Assembly: GCF_001548375.1 (NCBI RefSeq)
Contig: NZ_AP017295.1
Span: 744,001 to 808,000, forward strand
DNA: 64,000 bases
Origin: Nostoc sp. NIES-3756
GTDB taxonomy: Bacteria > Cyanobacteriota > Cyanobacteriia > Cyanobacteriales > Nostocaceae
Direction: 5' to 3'
Below the pieces are notes generated by a model. That model made no database searches. It was not told the origin of the DNA and worked only from the letters and a program-made list of their open reading frames with translations. Below are positions 63,564 through 64,000 of this stretch, piece after piece; the first letter of the stretch is position 1; the number at the start of each line of letters is the position of its first letter. The position numbers and the translations under genes were made by a program.

Positions 63564-64000
63564 ATGCTGCCTCACAAAAGACTGATTGTGTTCACTTTGG
63601 CTTGGCTAGTACTGGCGGTGATTGGATTTGTCGCCTTATACCAGGGTAAATCTTGTATTTCTTGGTTCCCTGTATCTAGATGGGCGATCGCTTTAACTCT
63701 TTGGCTAGAATTAATCGGTATCATCTTAGCGGGTATAGTTTTATTCATCAAAACTATAAGAGCAAATAATAACTGGACTGAGCTTATAGGTTTAATCCCA
63801 GCTAATCGTTCACTGACTGCAACCAACCAACTATTACAGGAGAGTGAAGCAGGTTTTCGTGCTGCCATAGGCAATATTTTAGATTGCTTTGGTGTTTACT
63901 CTGCCATCCGCGATCGCTCTGGGCAAATTATAGATTTTCGCATTGAGTATGTTAACACTGCCGCCTGTGCAAGTAATGGCTGGGGTTGTGAAGAACAGAT
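63564..64000 (+). CDS. Membrane PAS-domain signalling protein, partial (C-terminus beyond window edge)
   Basis: Open from ATG 63564 to the window edge (145 codons). Two membrane helices are predicted (LIVFTLAWLVLAVIGFVALY and LTLWLELIGIILAGIVLFI). A short linker follows and then the start of a PAS domain (ESEAGFRAAIGNILDCFGVY, SGQIIDFRIEYVNTAACA). The output domain, probably GGDEF/EAL or a histidine kinase, is outside. Confidence 0.78.
   Translation, partial: MLPHKRLIVFTLAWLVLAVIGFVALYQGKSCISWFPVSRWAIALTLWLELIGIILAGIVLFIKTIRANNNWTELIGLIPANRSLTATNQLLQESEAGFRAAIGNILDCFGVYSAIRDRSGQIIDFRIEYVNTAACASNGWGCEEQ

Overview
The window looks like chromosomal DNA of a filamentous, heterocyst-forming cyanobacterium of the Nostoc/Anabaena group. 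The octamer GCGATCGC (HIP1) is very frequent. Intergenic spaces are full of heptanucleotide tandem repeats and small palindromic repeats. Several gene families are typical of cyanobacteria: a CcbP-type calcium-binding protein, a helical carotenoid protein, the division protein Ftn2/ZipN, a Ycf46-type AAA ATPase, a Nif11-domain protein and a cyanobacterial-style CobG-CobH fusion. I do not name a strain.

Layout, 0-22 kb. A two-partner-secretion outer-membrane transporter runs off the left edge. It is followed by an MDR-type oxidoreductase, a GH24 lysozyme with a peptidoglycan-binding domain, a REC-PAS-GGDEF protein, a CcbP-like protein, tRNA-Met(CAT) and a methyltransferase. A cobalamin riboswitch then controls a CobG-CobH fusion and cobI (early cobalamin ring synthesis). 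Next comes a CRISPR array of 16 exact repeats plus one decayed repeat, with no cas genes anywhere in the window. It is followed by a MerA-like flavoprotein, a membrane GGDEF-EAL protein, an SDR, a GST and an MFS transporter. A plasmid-like pair (ParA/MobD-type ATPase plus a basic-tailed partner) lies divergent to a helical carotenoid protein gene, with an operator-like dyad between them.

Layout, 22-38 kb. This part holds several decayed or interrupted genes: a sugar-porter pseudogene, an ISAs1-type insertion sequence whose transposase is split at an A8 run, and an aromatic amino acid permease interrupted by a 24-bp mobile repeat placed exactly inside a HIP1 site. Intact genes among them are a trpG/pabA-type amidotransferase coupled to a Tat-exported MBL-fold protein, an FG-GAP repeat protein, an Xaa-Pro aminopeptidase, a lipoprotein nuclease, a response regulator, an AAA ATPase, a GNAT acetyltransferase and a threonine dehydratase-like enzyme.

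Layout, 38-64 kb. Housekeeping genes are a WD40 membrane protein, prolyl oligopeptidase, ftn2, pdhA, an aldose epimerase and tRNA-Lys(TTT). Directly downstream of tRNA-Lys is a tightly packed three-gene module: a winged-helix-like protein, a P-loop ATPase and a PD-(D/E)XK nuclease. It is the best candidate here for an undescribed, possibly anti-phage, system. After it come a protein built of 60-bp tandem repeats, a lipoprotein, a Nif11 protein, Ycf46, an SH3b protein, a five-repeat peptidoglycan-binding protein, a CrtISO-like flavoprotein, SbcC and the start of a PAS sensor protein.

Most genes are monocistronic. Clear co-transcription candidates are cobGH-cobI, trpG-MBL, the ParA-like pair and the ATPase/nuclease module. 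All identifications come from reading motifs; no database search was run.
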